Part shown: positions 8,781 through 18,025 of the stretch, piece by piece
Layout: each line of letters begins with the position of its first letter
How positions within the stretch are numbered: the stretch's first letter is position 1
From: Streptoverticillium olivoreticuli subsp. olivoreticuli
GTDB lineage: Bacteria > Actinomycetota > Actinomycetes > Streptomycetales > Streptomycetaceae
Assembly: GCF_003391135.1 (NCBI RefSeq)
Contig: NZ_CP031455.1
Location: 5,812,001 to 5,876,000, forward strand
DNA length: 64,000 nucleotides
Direction of reading: 5' to 3'
Notes under the pieces: generated by a model
What the model was told of the DNA's origin: nothing
Seen by the model: only the letters and a program-made list of their open reading frames with translations
Databases searched by the model: none
Position numbers and translations under genes: made by a program

Positions 8781-10166
8781 CTACAGCACCCCGCCCCGGA
8801 AGGGCGGCTCCGTGGGCGCGGGCCCCAGCGTCGTCGTCCCCGGCGCGGCGCGGTGCCCCAGGCCCGTGCGGTACGCGTCGAGGGCCGCCTCCGTCCGGCC
8901 CGTACGCCGCAGCAGATCGCCCAGCAGCCGGCACAGGTCGGCGAGGTCGCCCGCGGCTCCGGTGCGCTCCAGGAGGGACAGGGCGGAGCAGTAGTGCTCC
9001 TCCGCGGTCTCGGTCTCGCCGCGCTCCTCCGCGATCAGACCCAGCAGCCGGTGCGCGCCGCCCGCGTGGACGGCGCCGCGCTCGGCGCCCAGCGCCGAGG
9101 GCGACAGGAGGGGCCGCAGCAGCCGCTCCGCCTCGCCGGTCTTGCCGCGCCGCCGCAGCACGTCCGCCAGCTCCACCTCGACCTGCACGGTGAACAGCGC
9201 GGCCCGCTTGGACGCCAGCATGTCCCGGGCCGTGCGCAGCTCGCTCTCGGCGCCCTTCAGGTCGCCGTCCTGCGCGCGGACGTAGCCGCGCATCCAGTGG
9301 CAGTGGGCGAGTTCGGTGCGGATGTGCAGCTGGAGGTAGAGCTCCTGCGCCTAGGCCAGGGACGCGTCGGCCTCGGCGATGCGCCCCTCGGCGATGAGCG
9401 TACGGGCCACTCCCCGGTGCATCCCCGCGACGAGCGCCGGGTCGTCCACCTTGGGTGCGAGCGCCAGCGCGAGCTCCGCGGCGTGCACGGCCCGTGCGTG
9501 CGCCCCCATGTCCATATAGGGCGCGATGGAGGCCGTGTAGAGGAGCAGCAGCGCGTCCGGATCGTGCATCCCCGAGGCGTTCAGCTCGTCGACGGCGGTC
9601 TCCAGCAGATAGCAGGCGTAGCGCAGTTCACCGGCGAGCAGGTGCGCGGTGGCGCGCCCCCGGAGAGCGGGGACGCGGCGCGGCAGCGGCTCGTCCGCGA
9701 GGAGCTGTTCGGCGGCGGCGAAGTGGTCGCGGGCCTCGACCAGGTCGCCGGTCTCCAGGGCGCAGTCGCCGAGCCCGAGGAGCGCGGCGCTCTGCTCCGT
9801 GACGAGCGTCAGCCCGGCGGCCTCGTCGCGCAGCGCGCGGAATTGCTCCGCCGCGTCCTGCGCCGCTCCGGTGGCCAGCGTCCGCCGGGCGTCCGTCAGC
9901 CGCATCCGCAGCCCGGTCGCCAGGTGCGGCGGCCGGCCGGTGGCGAGTTCCTCCACCGTGGTGCCGAGGCGCTCGGCGAGGTGGCGCAGGGCGTTCTCCG
10001 AGGGGCGCACCCGCCCGGCCTCGAGGGTGGAGACGTACGCGGCCGTATAGGCGGGCTCGGCCAGCTGGCGCTGGGTGAGGCCCTTCTCCGTGCGCAGCCG
10101 CAGCACGCGCCGCCCGATGTCGGCGGGCTCGTCCGCCCGTATGCCGTGGGTGCTGTTCTCCGCCAC
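8781..10166 (-). pseudogene. XRE-family regulator with TPR-like repeats, interrupted by an in-frame TAG
   Basis: One reading frame of 462 codons runs from 10166 to 8781 and is broken only by a TAG at 9351-9353 (codon 272). Before it lies an XRE helix-turn-helix (about residues 17-75, TEKGLTQRQLAEPAYTAAYV) and helical TPR-like repeats. After it the same frame continues without change (AQELYLQLHIRTELAHCHW) with further TPR repeats and a clean end. A single C-to-T change of CAG would give this TAG. The gene is either a recent pseudogene, a 271-aa truncated product, or a sequence error. It diverges from the hydrolase gene at 10313, a likely target. Confidence 0.85.
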
Positions 10167-10312
10167 TGGTGCCCCTCGGTAGGTTACGCCGTGCGATGCA
10201 CGCGGTGAGTCAAACCCGTCCGGGACCGCTCACGGCTGTCCGATGTCTTACTGATGCCTGTCCGATGTCCGGCCGACATCCGACGGGCCCGTCCGAATGA
10301 GGGTGGAGAACC

Positions 10313-11653
10313 ATGCCGGAGACCGTCCGCGAGGCGGCCGCCACGACGAGAGCCGCCGGGACGGCCACCTTCCGGCAGCCCGGACTCGTCCTCACCGACC
10401 ACCACTTCGACGTGCCGCTCGACCACGCCGACCCCGGCGGCGCGACGATCCGGCTCTACGCCCGCGAGGTCGTCGCCACCCGCCGCGAGCACGACGACCT
10501 GCCCTGGCTGGTCTACCTCCAGGGCGGGCCCGGCTTCGCCGCGGGCCGCCCTGTCGGCAGGGAGCACTGGCTCGACCGCGCCTTGGAGGACTACCGCGTC
10601 CTCCTCCTCGACCAGCGCGGGACCGGCCGCTCCACGCCCGCCGGCCGCCAGACGCTCCCGCTCCGCGGCACGCCCGCCGAACAGGCCGACTACCTCGCCC
10701 ACTTCCGGGCCGACTCCATCGTCCGCGACTGCGAGCTGATCCGCCCCCGGCTGACCGGCGGGCGGCCCTGGACCGTGCTCGGCCAGAGCTTCGGCGGCTT
10801 CTGCGCGGTCACCTACCTCTCGTACGCCCCCGAGGGGCTCGCGGAGGTGATCATCACCGGCGGCCTGCCCTCGCTCGACGCCGACCCGGACGCCGTCTAC
10901 CGCGCCGCCTATCCGCGCATGGAGCGCAAGAACCTCGCGCACTACGCGCGTTACCCCGGCGACGAGGCCGCCGCCCGGCGCATAGCCGCCCACCTCGCCG
11001 GGCGCGAGGAGGTGCTGCCCGACGGCACCCTGCTCACCGTCGAGGCGTTCCAGCAGCTCGGCATCCTGCTCGGCACCGGCGACGGCTCGCACCGGCTGCA
11101 CTACCTCCTGGAGGACGCCTTCGTGGACACGGTCGCGGGCCCGCGGCTGTCCGACGCGTTCGCCGAAGCGGTCGCCGCGGTGCTCTCCCGCGCCCACTGC
11201 CCGCTCTACGCGATCCTCCATGAGGCCATTTATGCCCAGGACGGGCGTGCGACGCACTGGTCCGCCGAGCGCGTACGGGCCGAATTCCCGCAGTTCGACC
11301 GCCACTTCGAGCCCGGCGCGCGCTTCCTCTTCACCGGTGAGACCGTCCACCCCTGGATGCTGCGCACCCACCCCGCCCTGCGCCCCCTGCGCCACACCGC
11401 GGAACTCCTCGCCGAGCGCAAGGGCTGGACGCCCCTCTACGACCCCGACCGCCTCGCCCGCAACACCGTCCCCGTGGCCGCCGCGATCTATCACGACGAC
11501 CTTTACGTCGACACCGATCACTCCCTGCGCACCGCCCGCGCCATCGGCGGCCTGCGCACCTGGGTCACCGACGAATACGAGCACGACGGCGTACGGGCGA
11601 GCGGTCGCGTGGTGCTGGACCGGCTGCTGACGCTCGTACGGGACGACGGGTGA
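10313..11653 (+). CDS. Alpha/beta hydrolase of the proline iminopeptidase (S33) type
   Basis: The 446-aa product shows the S33 signatures: the oxyanion segment LQGGPGF, LLLDQRGTGRS, and the nucleophile elbow GQSFGG (Ser near residue 160). The C-terminal DLYVDTD and YEHDGVR are candidates for the Asp and His of the triad. There is no signal peptide, so it should be a cytoplasmic aminopeptidase releasing N-terminal proline or a similar residue. GGTGGAGA precedes the ATG. It diverges from the broken XRE/TPR regulator 146 bp upstream, so loss of that regulator could change its expression. Confidence 0.9.
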   Translation: MPETVREAAATTRAAGTATFRQPGLVLTDHHFDVPLDHADPGGATIRLYAREVVATRREHDDLPWLVYLQGGPGFAAGRPVGREHWLDRALEDYRVLLLDQRGTGRSTPAGRQTLPLRGTPAEQADYLAHFRADSIVRDCELIRPRLTGGRPWTVLGQSFGGFCAVTYLSYAPEGLAEVIITGGLPSLDADPDAVYRAAYPRMERKNLAHYARYPGDEAAARRIAAHLAGREEVLPDGTLLTVEAFQQLGILLGTGDGSHRLHYLLEDAFVDTVAGPRLSDAFAEAVAAVLSRAHCPLYAILHEAIYAQDGRATHWSAERVRAEFPQFDRHFEPGARFLFTGETVHPWMLRTHPALRPLRHTAELLAERKGWTPLYDPDRLARNTVPVAAAIYHDDLYVDTDHSLRTARAIGGLRTWVTDEYEHDGVRASGRVVLDRLLTLVRDDG

Positions 11654-11887
11654 CCGTGGCTCGGGGCGGGTGGTGGTGACCGTGGTGCTCATGGCCGGTA
11701 CGGACCGGCGGGTGGCCGTACCGGAGTGATAACTCCCCGTGACGCACCGGAAGTTCCCGCCTCTTTCCGAGTCGTCACTTGCGCCGCAACCATTGCCCAG
11801 TTCCTCCCGAGCCCCTACGTTGAGCGGCGCCTTAACTCGACTTGACCCGCCGCTTACACCGCGGTGGGGATTCGGGAGGAACCCCCC

Positions 11888-13180
11888 ATGCGCAGACGAA
11901 TATCCCTCGCGGTCGGCGTGACCGCCCTGACGGCGGCGCTGGCCGCCACGGCCGCACCGGTGGCCTCCGGTGCCACACCGGGACCCGAACGCACCCAGCA
12001 CGTCGAATACTTCACCGGCCCCGACGGCCACCCCCGCCACACCACCGTCCCCGCGTCCCCCACGCCGCCCAGGTCCCTGCGGCCGTCGGTCCGCGGCGAC
12101 GGCGACGTCACCCCGATCGTCGAGAACGGCCCGGTCGGCAGCAAGCTCGACGTCGTCTTCGTCGGCGACGGCTACACGGCGGGCCAGCAGGGCGACTTCC
12201 ACACCGCCGTACGCGCCAAGTGGGCGAAGATGTCGGCCGTCGAGCCGTACGCCTCCTACAAGAACCTGTTCAACGTATGGGCCGTGGACGCCGTCTCCCG
12301 GGAGTCCGGCGTCTCCGGAGACCCGGGCAAGGACGTCGTCAAGGACACCGCGCTCCGCTCCGCCTTCTTCTGCGACGGCATCGAGCGGCTGCTGTGCGTC
12401 GACACCGGCAGGGTCGAGTCGTACGCCGCCAAGGCGCCCGCCGCCGACCTCGTGGTGGTCCTGTCCAACTCCACCAAATACGGCGGGGCGGGCTACAACG
12501 ACGTCGTCTCCAAGGTGGGCTACGACGGCATCGCCACCGCCTCCTCGGACCACGCCAAGTCCGACCAGATCGCCGTCCACGAGACCGGCCACTCGCTGGG
12601 GAAGCTCGCGGACGAGTACCAGTACGACGAGTACGGCACCTACACCGGCGCCGAACCCGCCGAGGCGAACATCACCAAGCTGAGCGCCGACGAGATGGCC
12701 GCGCAACGGCAGAAGTGGTACCGCTGGATCGGCCGGACCTCACCGGACGGCGGCACGGTCGGCGCGTACGAAGGCGGCGGCTACTACCCCAAGGGCCTCT
12801 TCCGGCCCACCGAAAACTCGATCATGCGCACCCTGGGGCACGAGTTCAACCTGCCCGGACGCGAGGCGATGATCGCCGGGTTCTACCGGCACGCGAGCGT
12901 GCTGACGAGCGACCGCCGCACGGACAGCAGGATCGGCCGGGCCGAGCGCGTCACGGTGCGGCTGTCCGCGAGCAGCGCGGTGGTGCGCTGGTACGTCGAC
13001 GGGCGCGAGGCCGTCGACGCGCGCGGACGGGTCTCGGTGACCCCCCGCTCGCTCGGTGTCCCCGCGGACGGGCGGACGCACGCGGTGACGGCGAGGGCGG
13101 TGGACGGCACGGACGCCGTACGGGACCCGCGGCTGCGCGAGCGGATGCGGAGCTCGCTGACGTGGGAGACGGCGTGCTGA
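11888..13180 (+). CDS. Secreted M64-family metallopeptidase
   Basis: The 430-aa product begins with a Sec or Tat signal peptide (MRRRISLAVGVTALTAALAA, cleavage around ASGA). The zinc site HETGHSLGKLADEY near residue 230 matches the HExxHxxGxxxDE pattern of peptidase family M64 (IgA-peptidase-like). NSIMRTLGHEFNLPGREA is a further conserved stretch. The last 90 residues look like a small beta domain. GGGAGGA sits 7 nt before the ATG at 11888. The substrate is unknown; M64 enzymes of this type are exported proteases. Confidence 0.92.
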   Translation: MRRRISLAVGVTALTAALAATAAPVASGATPGPERTQHVEYFTGPDGHPRHTTVPASPTPPRSLRPSVRGDGDVTPIVENGPVGSKLDVVFVGDGYTAGQQGDFHTAVRAKWAKMSAVEPYASYKNLFNVWAVDAVSRESGVSGDPGKDVVKDTALRSAFFCDGIERLLCVDTGRVESYAAKAPAADLVVVLSNSTKYGGAGYNDVVSKVGYDGIATASSDHAKSDQIAVHETGHSLGKLADEYQYDEYGTYTGAEPAEANITKLSADEMAAQRQKWYRWIGRTSPDGGTVGAYEGGGYYPKGLFRPTENSIMRTLGHEFNLPGREAMIAGFYRHASVLTSDRRTDSRIGRAERVTVRLSASSAVVRWYVDGREAVDARGRVSVTPRSLGVPADGRTHAVTARAVDGTDAVRDPRLRERMRSSLTWETAC

Positions 13181-13253
13181 ACCCGGTGCGCCGCCCGGAC
13201 TCCCGCGCGCCATAGGACAGGATCCGTCCTACATCCCTCCTACGCTCACCCCC

Positions 13254-14429
13254 ATGAGCAGCCTCCGCCCCCGCATCACCGATGACCAGCGCCGCGCCCG
13301 CCTCGGCCGTCGGCACCTCCTCTCGCCCGCGCACCGCGTCACCGCCGTGGAGGACGTGGCGGACGCCCTCGTGGGGCTGCACGCCACCGACGCGGCGACC
13401 GTGTATCTCTCCGCGTGCGCGCGGCTGGTGGAGCCGTCGACGGCGGAGGTGGAGCGCGGGCTGTACGACGACGTGACGCTGGTGAAGCTGCTGTCCATGC
13501 GGCGCACCATCTTCGCCGTGAGCTCCGGGCTCGCCCCGTATGTCGACGCCTCCACCGCCCGGGCGATCGCGGCGCGGGAGCGGGCGGCGTTCCTGAAGTT
13601 CCTGCAGCAGGGCACCGAGGGCAGCTGGGACGAACAGCGGCTCGCGCGGACCGAGCGGGAGGTGCTGGCCGCCCTCGCCGCCCGCGGTGAGGCGACGACG
13701 GCCGAGCTCGCCAAGGACGTGCCCGCCCTGCGGGAGACGATCCTGGTCTCGGCGGGCAAGCCGTACGCGGCGCGGCAGAGCGTCGGCAGCCGACTGCTGC
13801 GGCTGCTGGCCTCGGACGGGCACGTACGCCGCAGCCGCCCGCGCGGATCGTGGACCAGCAGCATGTATGCATGGGCGCCCGTGGACCAGTTGCCGGAACT
13901 CCCCGTGCGGGAATCCAAGGCGGAGGTGGCACGGCGGTGGCTCGCGTCCTTCGGACCGGCGACCGAGGCGGACCTGAAGTGGTGGACGGGCTGGACGCTC
14001 GGCGACACCCGCCGGGCGCTGGCCGACGTGGGCGCCCACAACGTGGAACTGGCGCACGGCCCCGGCTTCGTGCTGCCGGACGACCTGGAGGACGTCGAAC
14101 CCGCGGAACCGTGGGCGGCGCTCCTCCCGGGTCTCGACCCCACGGCCATGGGCTGGCGTGACCGCGACTGGTACCTGTCACCGGACCACGTGCCCGCCCT
14201 CTTCGACCGCGCGGGCAACATCGGCCCCACCGTGTGGTGGAACGGCCGCGTCGTCGGCGGCTGGGCGCAGCGCCCGGACGGCGAGATCGCCTGGCGGCTG
14301 CTGTCGGACGCGGGCACCGACGCGGCCTCCGCGATCGAGGCGGAGGCCGCGCGCCTGTCCTCGTGGCTGGGCGAGGTGAGGGTCACCCCACGCTTCCGCA
14401 CCCCGCTGGAACGGGAGCTGGTGGGCTAG
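13254..14429 (+). CDS. Winged-helix DNA-binding protein, HTH_42 (AlkZ/YcaQ-like)
   Basis: The 391-aa product is full length for the HTH_42 family, which includes the DNA glycosylases AlkZ and YcaQ. It opens with ITDDQRRARLGRRHLL and ends with VTPRFRTPLERELVG, both typical. The catalytic QxQ (or QxD) motif of the characterised glycosylases falls in the segment ALVGLHATDAATVYL, which here reads HAT, so glycosylase activity is doubtful. It may bind DNA without base excision. It is monocistronic by spacing. Confidence 0.88.
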   Translation: MSSLRPRITDDQRRARLGRRHLLSPAHRVTAVEDVADALVGLHATDAATVYLSACARLVEPSTAEVERGLYDDVTLVKLLSMRRTIFAVSSGLAPYVDASTARAIAARERAAFLKFLQQGTEGSWDEQRLARTEREVLAALAARGEATTAELAKDVPALRETILVSAGKPYAARQSVGSRLLRLLASDGHVRRSRPRGSWTSSMYAWAPVDQLPELPVRESKAEVARRWLASFGPATEADLKWWTGWTLGDTRRALADVGAHNVELAHGPGFVLPDDLEDVEPAEPWAALLPGLDPTAMGWRDRDWYLSPDHVPALFDRAGNIGPTVWWNGRVVGGWAQRPDGEIAWRLLSDAGTDAASAIEAEAARLSSWLGEVRVTPRFRTPLERELVG

Positions 14430-14467
14430 CCCGACGGACTGGAAGTCCATCCACCGGCCGCACCGTA

Positions 14468-14530
14468 CCCAGCCCGTCCGGCGTTTGAGGACGCGCCCGC
14501 AGGGCGCCCCCGCCGCAGGCGGCAACGGAG
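14468..14530. repeat. Dispersed intergenic repeat, copy 2
   Basis: CAGCCCGTCCGGCGTTTGAG followed by a GCCCGCAGGGCGC hairpin and GCCGCAGGCGGCAACGGA, nearly identical to the end of the copy near 40790-40852. It lies between the 3' ends of the HTH_42 gene and the glyoxalase gene. Confidence 0.75.
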
Positions 14531-14588
14531 CAGCGGCCGGGGCGCCGACACAGGTCGACCGGGGGCCGGGGCGGAGCCCCGAGCAGGG

Positions 14589-15014
14589 TCACATACGCCC
14601 GGGGTGCTTCACCTCGGGCGACGGCGTCTCACCGTACGGCGTGGTGATGAACTCGACCACACACGTGCCGCCCGGGTCCAGGACGTACACCCCCCGCCCA
14701 CCGTAGTGGCGGTTGATCTCGCCCTCGCGGGACATCGCGGGATCCGCCCAGTACCGCACGCCCCCCTTCTCGATCCGCTCGAAGATGGCGTCGAACTCCT
14801 CGTCCGTCACGAGGTACGCGAGGTGGCTGCCGTTGATGGCGTCCGGCGCCACGTGGTCGTCCGCGAAGTCGATGCCCACGCCGTTGGAGCTGGTGATCTG
14901 CGTGAACGGGCCCCAGTCGAGCGGCGCTTCGGTGTCCATCAGCCCCGCGACGAACGCGGCGCTCTGCCGGCGGTCCTTGACGTGGACGATGATGTGGTTC
15001 AACTCGTTGGCCAT
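14589..15014 (-). CDS. Glyoxalase/bleomycin-resistance (VOC) family protein
   Basis: The 141-aa product is a single VOC domain: MANELNHIIVHVKDRRQSAAF, then GSHLAYLVTDEEFDAIF and YVLDPGGTCVVEFITTPYG, with the metal-ligand His and Glu in the usual places. GGAAGGA precedes the ATG at 15014. It follows the MFS pump gene by 14 bp and is surely co-transcribed with it, which suggests a role in detoxifying or binding the pump substrate. The substrate is unknown. Confidence 0.92.
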   Translation of the reverse strand: MANELNHIIVHVKDRRQSAAFVAGLMDTEAPLDWGPFTQITSSNGVGIDFADDHVAPDAINGSHLAYLVTDEEFDAIFERIEKGGVRYWADPAMSREGEINRHYGGRGVYVLDPGGTCVVEFITTPYGETPSPEVKHPGRM

Positions 15015-15028
15015 GATGGATCCTTCCT

Positions 15029-16540
15029 TCATGAGATGACCCTGCGCGCCCTGCCGGGCACGGCGAGCGCTCCGAGGGCCGCGCATGCCGTGAACGCGGC
15101 GGCGATCAGCAGGGCCCTGCCGTATCCAGCGGTCAGTGCCTGCTGGACGTCATGGGGGTGGGCGGCCAGTCGGCCGGCCGTGATGTGCGTCGCGACGGTC
15201 GCCAGGAGGGCGAGGCCGAGCGCGCCGCCGACCTGGCGTGAGGTGTTGACGAGACCCGAGGCGAGCCCCGCCTCGGCGCGGTCGGTGCCGCTGGTCGCGG
15301 CGACGGTGGCGGGCATCATCGCGAGTCCCGCGCCGAAGGTGGCGAGAACGAACGGTGCCGCCACATCAGTTGCATAATTCCCGTCGGCCCGGATCCAGGA
15401 GAGCCAGATGAAGCCCGCGGTGCTGAGCGCCATGCCGATGACGAGCAGCGGGCGCGGCCCCGTGCGGGCGATGATCCGGGTGGCGAGCTGCGCGCCCGCG
15501 ATGATGGCGAGCGAGCCGGGCAGGAAGCACAGGCCCGCCTTGACCGCGCTGTAGCCGAGGATCTGCTGGAAGTAGAGCGACAGCAGGAACCACATCGCGA
15601 AGGTGGCCGCGCCCATCCCGATCACGACGAGGTTGGCGGTGGCCAGGCTGCGGCGGCGCAGGATGGCGAGCGGTACGAGCGGGTGGGCCACCTTCGACTC
15701 GACGGCGAGGAAGGCCAGGAGCAGCAGCACCCCGGCGGCGAGCGGCGCCCACACCGTGGGGGAGCCCCAGCCGTGGGTCTCGGTGGAGATGATCCCGTAG
15801 ACGAGCGCGGTCAGACCCGCGGTCACGGACACGGCACCCGGGAGGTCGAGGCGGCGCAGTCCGCCACCGCGCCCGGAGGCGGCGGCCGGGACGTACACCA
15901 GGGCGGCTGCCAGCAGCGCGACGCCGATGGGCACATTGACGAACAGTACCCAGCGCCAGCCCGCGTACTCGGTGAGCACGCCGCCGACGACCGCGCCCGC
16001 CGCGCCGCCGGCCGCCATGACGGCGCTCCAGGCGCCCATCGCCCTTGTCCGGGCCGCCGGTTCGGTGAACGTCGTCATGATCAGGGTGAGCGTGGCCGGG
16101 GCGAGCACCGCGCCGCCGATGCCCTGTACGGCGCGGGCGGCGATCAGCAGTGCGCCGTCGTTCGCGAGGCCGCCCGCGAGGGAGGCCAGGGTGAAGGCGG
16201 CGAGGCCGGTCAGGAAGGCGCGCTTGGTGCCGACGAGGTCGGCCGCGCGGCCGCCGAGCAGCAGGAGCCCGGCGAAGCCGAGCGTGTAGGCGTTGACGAT
16301 CCACTGCTGGCCGGCGCCGCTGAGGTGCAGTTCGGCGCGGATGGAGGGGAGGGCCACGTTCACGATCGACACATCGAGGATGACCATGAACTGGGCCGCG
16401 CAGGCGATGAACAGGATCGCGGCGGTGGACCGGGGGCCTCGGGCGGGCGCGCCGGACGCGGGGCCCGTGGGGGCCGCGGCCGGGTGGGGCGCGTCCGGCC
16501 GGGCCGGGGTCCGGGTCGTCGGTGCTGATGGATCGGGCAT
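15029..16540 (-). CDS. MFS drug-efflux transporter, DHA2 (14-TM) family
   Basis: The 503-aa product has about 14 membrane helices. It carries DHA signatures: FMVILDVSIVNVALPSI in helix 1, GGRAADLVGTKR in loop 2-3, and GGAAGAVVGGVLTEYAGWRW near helix 5 (motif C region). The N-terminus is a Pro/Ala-rich extension. The ATG at 16540 is chosen for the GAGGAC upstream; a GTG at 16570 would add ten residues. It diverges from a TetR gene, and the gap holds a strong inverted repeat, so the regulator very probably represses it. Confidence 0.93.
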   Translation of the reverse strand: MPDPSAPTTRTPARPDAPHPAAAPTGPASGAPARGPRSTAAILFIACAAQFMVILDVSIVNVALPSIRAELHLSGAGQQWIVNAYTLGFAGLLLLGGRAADLVGTKRAFLTGLAAFTLASLAGGLANDGALLIAARAVQGIGGAVLAPATLTLIMTTFTEPAARTRAMGAWSAVMAAGGAAGAVVGGVLTEYAGWRWVLFVNVPIGVALLAAALVYVPAAASGRGGGLRRLDLPGAVSVTAGLTALVYGIISTETHGWGSPTVWAPLAAGVLLLLAFLAVESKVAHPLVPLAILRRRSLATANLVVIGMGAATFAMWFLLSLYFQQILGYSAVKAGLCFLPGSLAIIAGAQLATRIIARTGPRPLLVIGMALSTAGFIWLSWIRADGNYATDVAAPFVLATFGAGLAMMPATVAATSGTDRAEAGLASGLVNTSRQVGGALGLALLATVATHITAGRLAAHPHDVQQALTAGYGRALLIAAAFTACAALGALAVPGRARRVIS

Positions 16541-16577
16541 GGCGAAGACGTCCTCACGAGGGTTGACCACACCCCGG

Positions 16578-16613
16578 AATTAGAGATGCTCTAAAAATGT
16601 AGCACCTCTAATT
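16578..16613. promoter_or_regulatory. Probable TetR operator between pump and regulator
   Basis: AATTAGAGATGCT (16578-16590) and AGCACCTCTAATT (16601-16613) are inverted copies matching at 12 of 13 positions, separated by 10 nt. The site lies between the divergent MFS and TetR starts, so one protein could control both genes. Confidence 0.75.
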
Positions 16614-16643
16614 TTGGTTTCCCGGGGACGTATCCTTGGGTCC

Positions 16644-17354
16644 ATGACCACGCACGTCACCGCCGACGCCTCCGCCACGCGGCCCGCTTGCGTGCCCGCG
16701 ACCGGGCTGCGCGGCCGCAAGCGGGAGCGCACCCGCCGCGCGATCTCCGACGCGGCCTTCCGGCTCTTCGCCGAGGAGGGGTTCGACGCCGTCACCCTCA
16801 CCCGGATCGCCGCCGAGGCGGACGTGGCGCCGGCCACGGTCTTCACCCACTTCGCCTCGAAGGAGGACATCTTCTTCGGCCGCCGTGAGGAGTTCGACGC
16901 GCGGCTGTGGGAAGCGGTGCGGCCCGGTTCGACCGGTGCCGAGCTCCTCGACGGCCTGATCGTCGCGTGCGTGGACGCCTGTGAACTGGCGCTCGCCGAC
17001 GAGGACTCCATCGCCCAGGGGCGCGTCTTCTCCCGGGTGCTGCTCGGCAGTTCCGTCCTCGGTCGCAGCTATCTGCCCTTCATGCGGCGCCGCCAGGAGC
17101 GGCTCCTGGAGATGCTCGTCGAGCGCGCGGGCCCCCGCGTGCTCGCCGAGCCGGGGCTCCGCGCGGAGCTGGAGCTCTTCGCTTCCCTCGCCGTAGCCGT
17201 GCGGCAGTTGGTGTTCGACGTGCTGCACGTGACGCTCGCGGCGGACGAGCCGCCCGCCCGCGTCCGCGCTGCGGTCCGGGAGACACTCGACCGCGCCGCC
17301 GACCGCCTCGGCCGGGCGTACGCGGACTCGGACGTGCTGGACGCGGGGGCTTGA
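16644..17354 (+). CDS. TetR-family transcriptional regulator
   Basis: The 236-aa product has a basic N-terminus and a TetR helix-turn-helix at about residues 28-75 (RRAISDAAFRLFAEEGFDAV ... VAPATVFTHFASKEDIFF). The remainder is a helical ligand-binding domain. It diverges from the MFS pump gene, and the intergenic inverted repeat at 16578-16613 is its likely operator. It is expected to repress the pump/glyoxalase operon and itself and to let go when a pump substrate binds. The ATG at 16644 lacks a clear ribosome site. Confidence 0.92.
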   Translation: MTTHVTADASATRPACVPATGLRGRKRERTRRAISDAAFRLFAEEGFDAVTLTRIAAEADVAPATVFTHFASKEDIFFGRREEFDARLWEAVRPGSTGAELLDGLIVACVDACELALADEDSIAQGRVFSRVLLGSSVLGRSYLPFMRRRQERLLEMLVERAGPRVLAEPGLRAELELFASLAVAVRQLVFDVLHVTLAADEPPARVRAAVRETLDRAADRLGRAYADSDVLDAGA

Positions 17355-17454
17355 GGGCGGTCCTGTCCGGCATTTGGGGGCCCGCGGCGCGCACGGCGCG
17401 CGGGGAGAAGTAATTCGCGTGCGGTGACGCGGTGGCGCTGGAACCGTGCGCCGC

Positions 17455-17955
17455 ATGGATGACGACACCGCCCACGAGGCGATCATCAGGCGGGCCGGGG
17501 CGCTCGACGCGGGGCCGGCGGCCGAGGTCTGGCTCCGTTCGTACGACGCGGCGCTGCCCACGGTCCGGCGGGCGCACTCCGACGACGAGGTCCGTGACTA
17601 CTTCCGGGCAGTGGTGATCCCGGAGCGCGAGACCTGGGTGGCGGAGGAACCGGGCGGGCCGGTCGTCGGCGTGCTGGTCCTCCACGAGGGTCGCATCGAC
17701 CAGCTCTACCTGGCGCCGGACCGGCGTGGCCGGGGCCTCGGCGACCGCTTCGTAGCCCTGGCGAAGCGGCGCCACCCCGCCGGCCTCGACCTCTGGACCT
17801 TCCAGGTCAACATCCCGGCCCACCGCTTCTACGAACGCCACGGCTTCACGGAGGCGGAGCGGACGGACGGCAGCGCGAACGAGGAGAGGGAGCCGGACAT
17901 CCGCTACGTCTGGCCGGGGGTGCCGTCCGGAGGGCACCCCCGACTCCGCGCTTGA
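17455..17955 (+). CDS. GNAT-family N-acetyltransferase
   Basis: The 166-aa product has the GNAT core. The acetyl-CoA loop is APDRRGRGLGDRF after the beta strand RIDQLYL, and the C-terminal part holds VNIPAHRFYERHGF. It begins MDDDTAHEAIIRR. Its stop codon lies inside the left operator arm of the next transcription unit. The substrate is unknown. Confidence 0.9.
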   Translation: MDDDTAHEAIIRRAGALDAGPAAEVWLRSYDAALPTVRRAHSDDEVRDYFRAVVIPERETWVAEEPGGPVVGVLVLHEGRIDQLYLAPDRRGRGLGDRFVALAKRRHPAGLDLWTFQVNIPAHRFYERHGFTEAERTDGSANEEREPDIRYVWPGVPSGGHPRLRA

Positions 17956-18010
17956 ACGTGTTCAAAAACAGGTCTACAGTCGCCGACAAGAGAGTTTTGA
18001 ACACGTTCAA
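17952..18010 (+). promoter_or_regulatory. Promoter framed by two TetR-type operators
   Basis: TTGAACGTGTTCAAAA (17952-17967) and its exact reverse complement (17995-18010) frame a promoter. Each arm contains a palindrome TTGAAC-N2-GTTCAA. The left TTGAAC doubles as a -35 and TACAGT (17975-17980) is a -10 with a 17-nt spacer. The right arm lies just past the expected transcription start. The TetR protein encoded at 18985 is the obvious candidate to bind both. Confidence 0.8.
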
Positions 18011-18025
18011 GAAGGGGTGGGGAGC

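Noticed and set aside
10184..12706. An 840-codon open frame on the minus strand
   Set aside because: Antisense shadow of the S33 hydrolase and M64 peptidase genes, both of which have clear motifs on the + strand.
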